Of a DNA stretch of 64,000 bases, positions 63,994-64,000 are shown one piece after another. The notes beneath the pieces were generated by a model. It searched no databases and was not told the origin of the DNA. It worked only from the letters and a program-made list of their open reading frames with translations. The first letter of the stretch is position 1. The number at the start of each line of letters is the position of its first letter. Made by a program: the position numbers and the translations under genes. Origin of the DNA: Crotophaga sulcirostris (taxonomy: Eukaryota > Chordata > Aves > Cuculiformes > Crotophagidae); contig VYZB01000192.1 of NCBI GenBank assembly GCA_013397455.1, positions 92,161 to 156,160 of the forward strand, written 5' to 3'.

Positions 63994-64000
63994 AATAAAT

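Overview
The window is nuclear DNA from a bird (possibly another archosaur, but the CR1 load and the close agreement of the calsequestrin exons with avian calsequestrin favour a bird; I cannot name the species). Coding sequence is sparse and split into short exons with GT-AG splice sites. The commonest repeat is the 3' end of the CR1 LINE, in both orientations, many copies ending in ATTCTATG-type 8-bp repeats. There are no bacterial operons, CRISPR arrays or phage modules.

Two protein-coding genes can be recognised, both on the minus strand. (1) Positions 1952-26595 hold the first seven coding exons of CASQ2 (cardiac/slow-type calsequestrin), encoding residues 1-261. The exons add up to 783 bp with compatible phases throughout. 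The remaining exons (end of the third thioredoxin-like domain and the acidic C-terminal tail) must lie left of position 1. Intron 1 is about 13.4 kb. The upstream flank at 26596-26960 carries a perfect MEF2 consensus site, as expected for a muscle gene. (2) Positions 62140-62592 hold NHLH2 (HEN2/NSCL2), a neuronal bHLH transcription factor. Its coding exon is interrupted by a 175-base assembly gap (62348-62522). Its probable 3' UTR runs leftward to about 60565 and contains an antisense CR1 insertion only about 33 bp after the stop codon. CASQ2 next to NHLH2 in the same orientation is also the human chromosome 1p13 arrangement, so this is conserved vertebrate synteny.

Between the genes (about 27-60.5 kb) I see no convincing coding exon. 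The interval contains CR1 fragments, several arranged as head-to-head inverted pairs with their 3' ends pointing outward; an ancient, strongly decayed CR1-like LINE of about 950 bp (53.5-54.5 kb); a possible LTR relic near 49.9-50.4 kb; a small CpG-rich patch at 39.5-39.8 kb with a strong CTCF-like motif and a splice-donor-like site; AT-rich stretches that may be conserved non-coding elements; and one neural-looking enhancer candidate at 59.75-60.07 kb. Right of NHLH2 lie a purine-rich minisatellite, another CR1 and long pyrimidine/purine tracts.

The two genes do not form a pathway. CASQ2 buffers calcium in the sarcoplasmic reticulum of muscle, and NHLH2 controls neuronal and neuroendocrine transcription. 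I found no new multi-gene system. The most interesting items are the intergenic CpG/CTCF patch, the recurrent inverted CR1 pairs, and the CR1 in the NHLH2 3' UTR.
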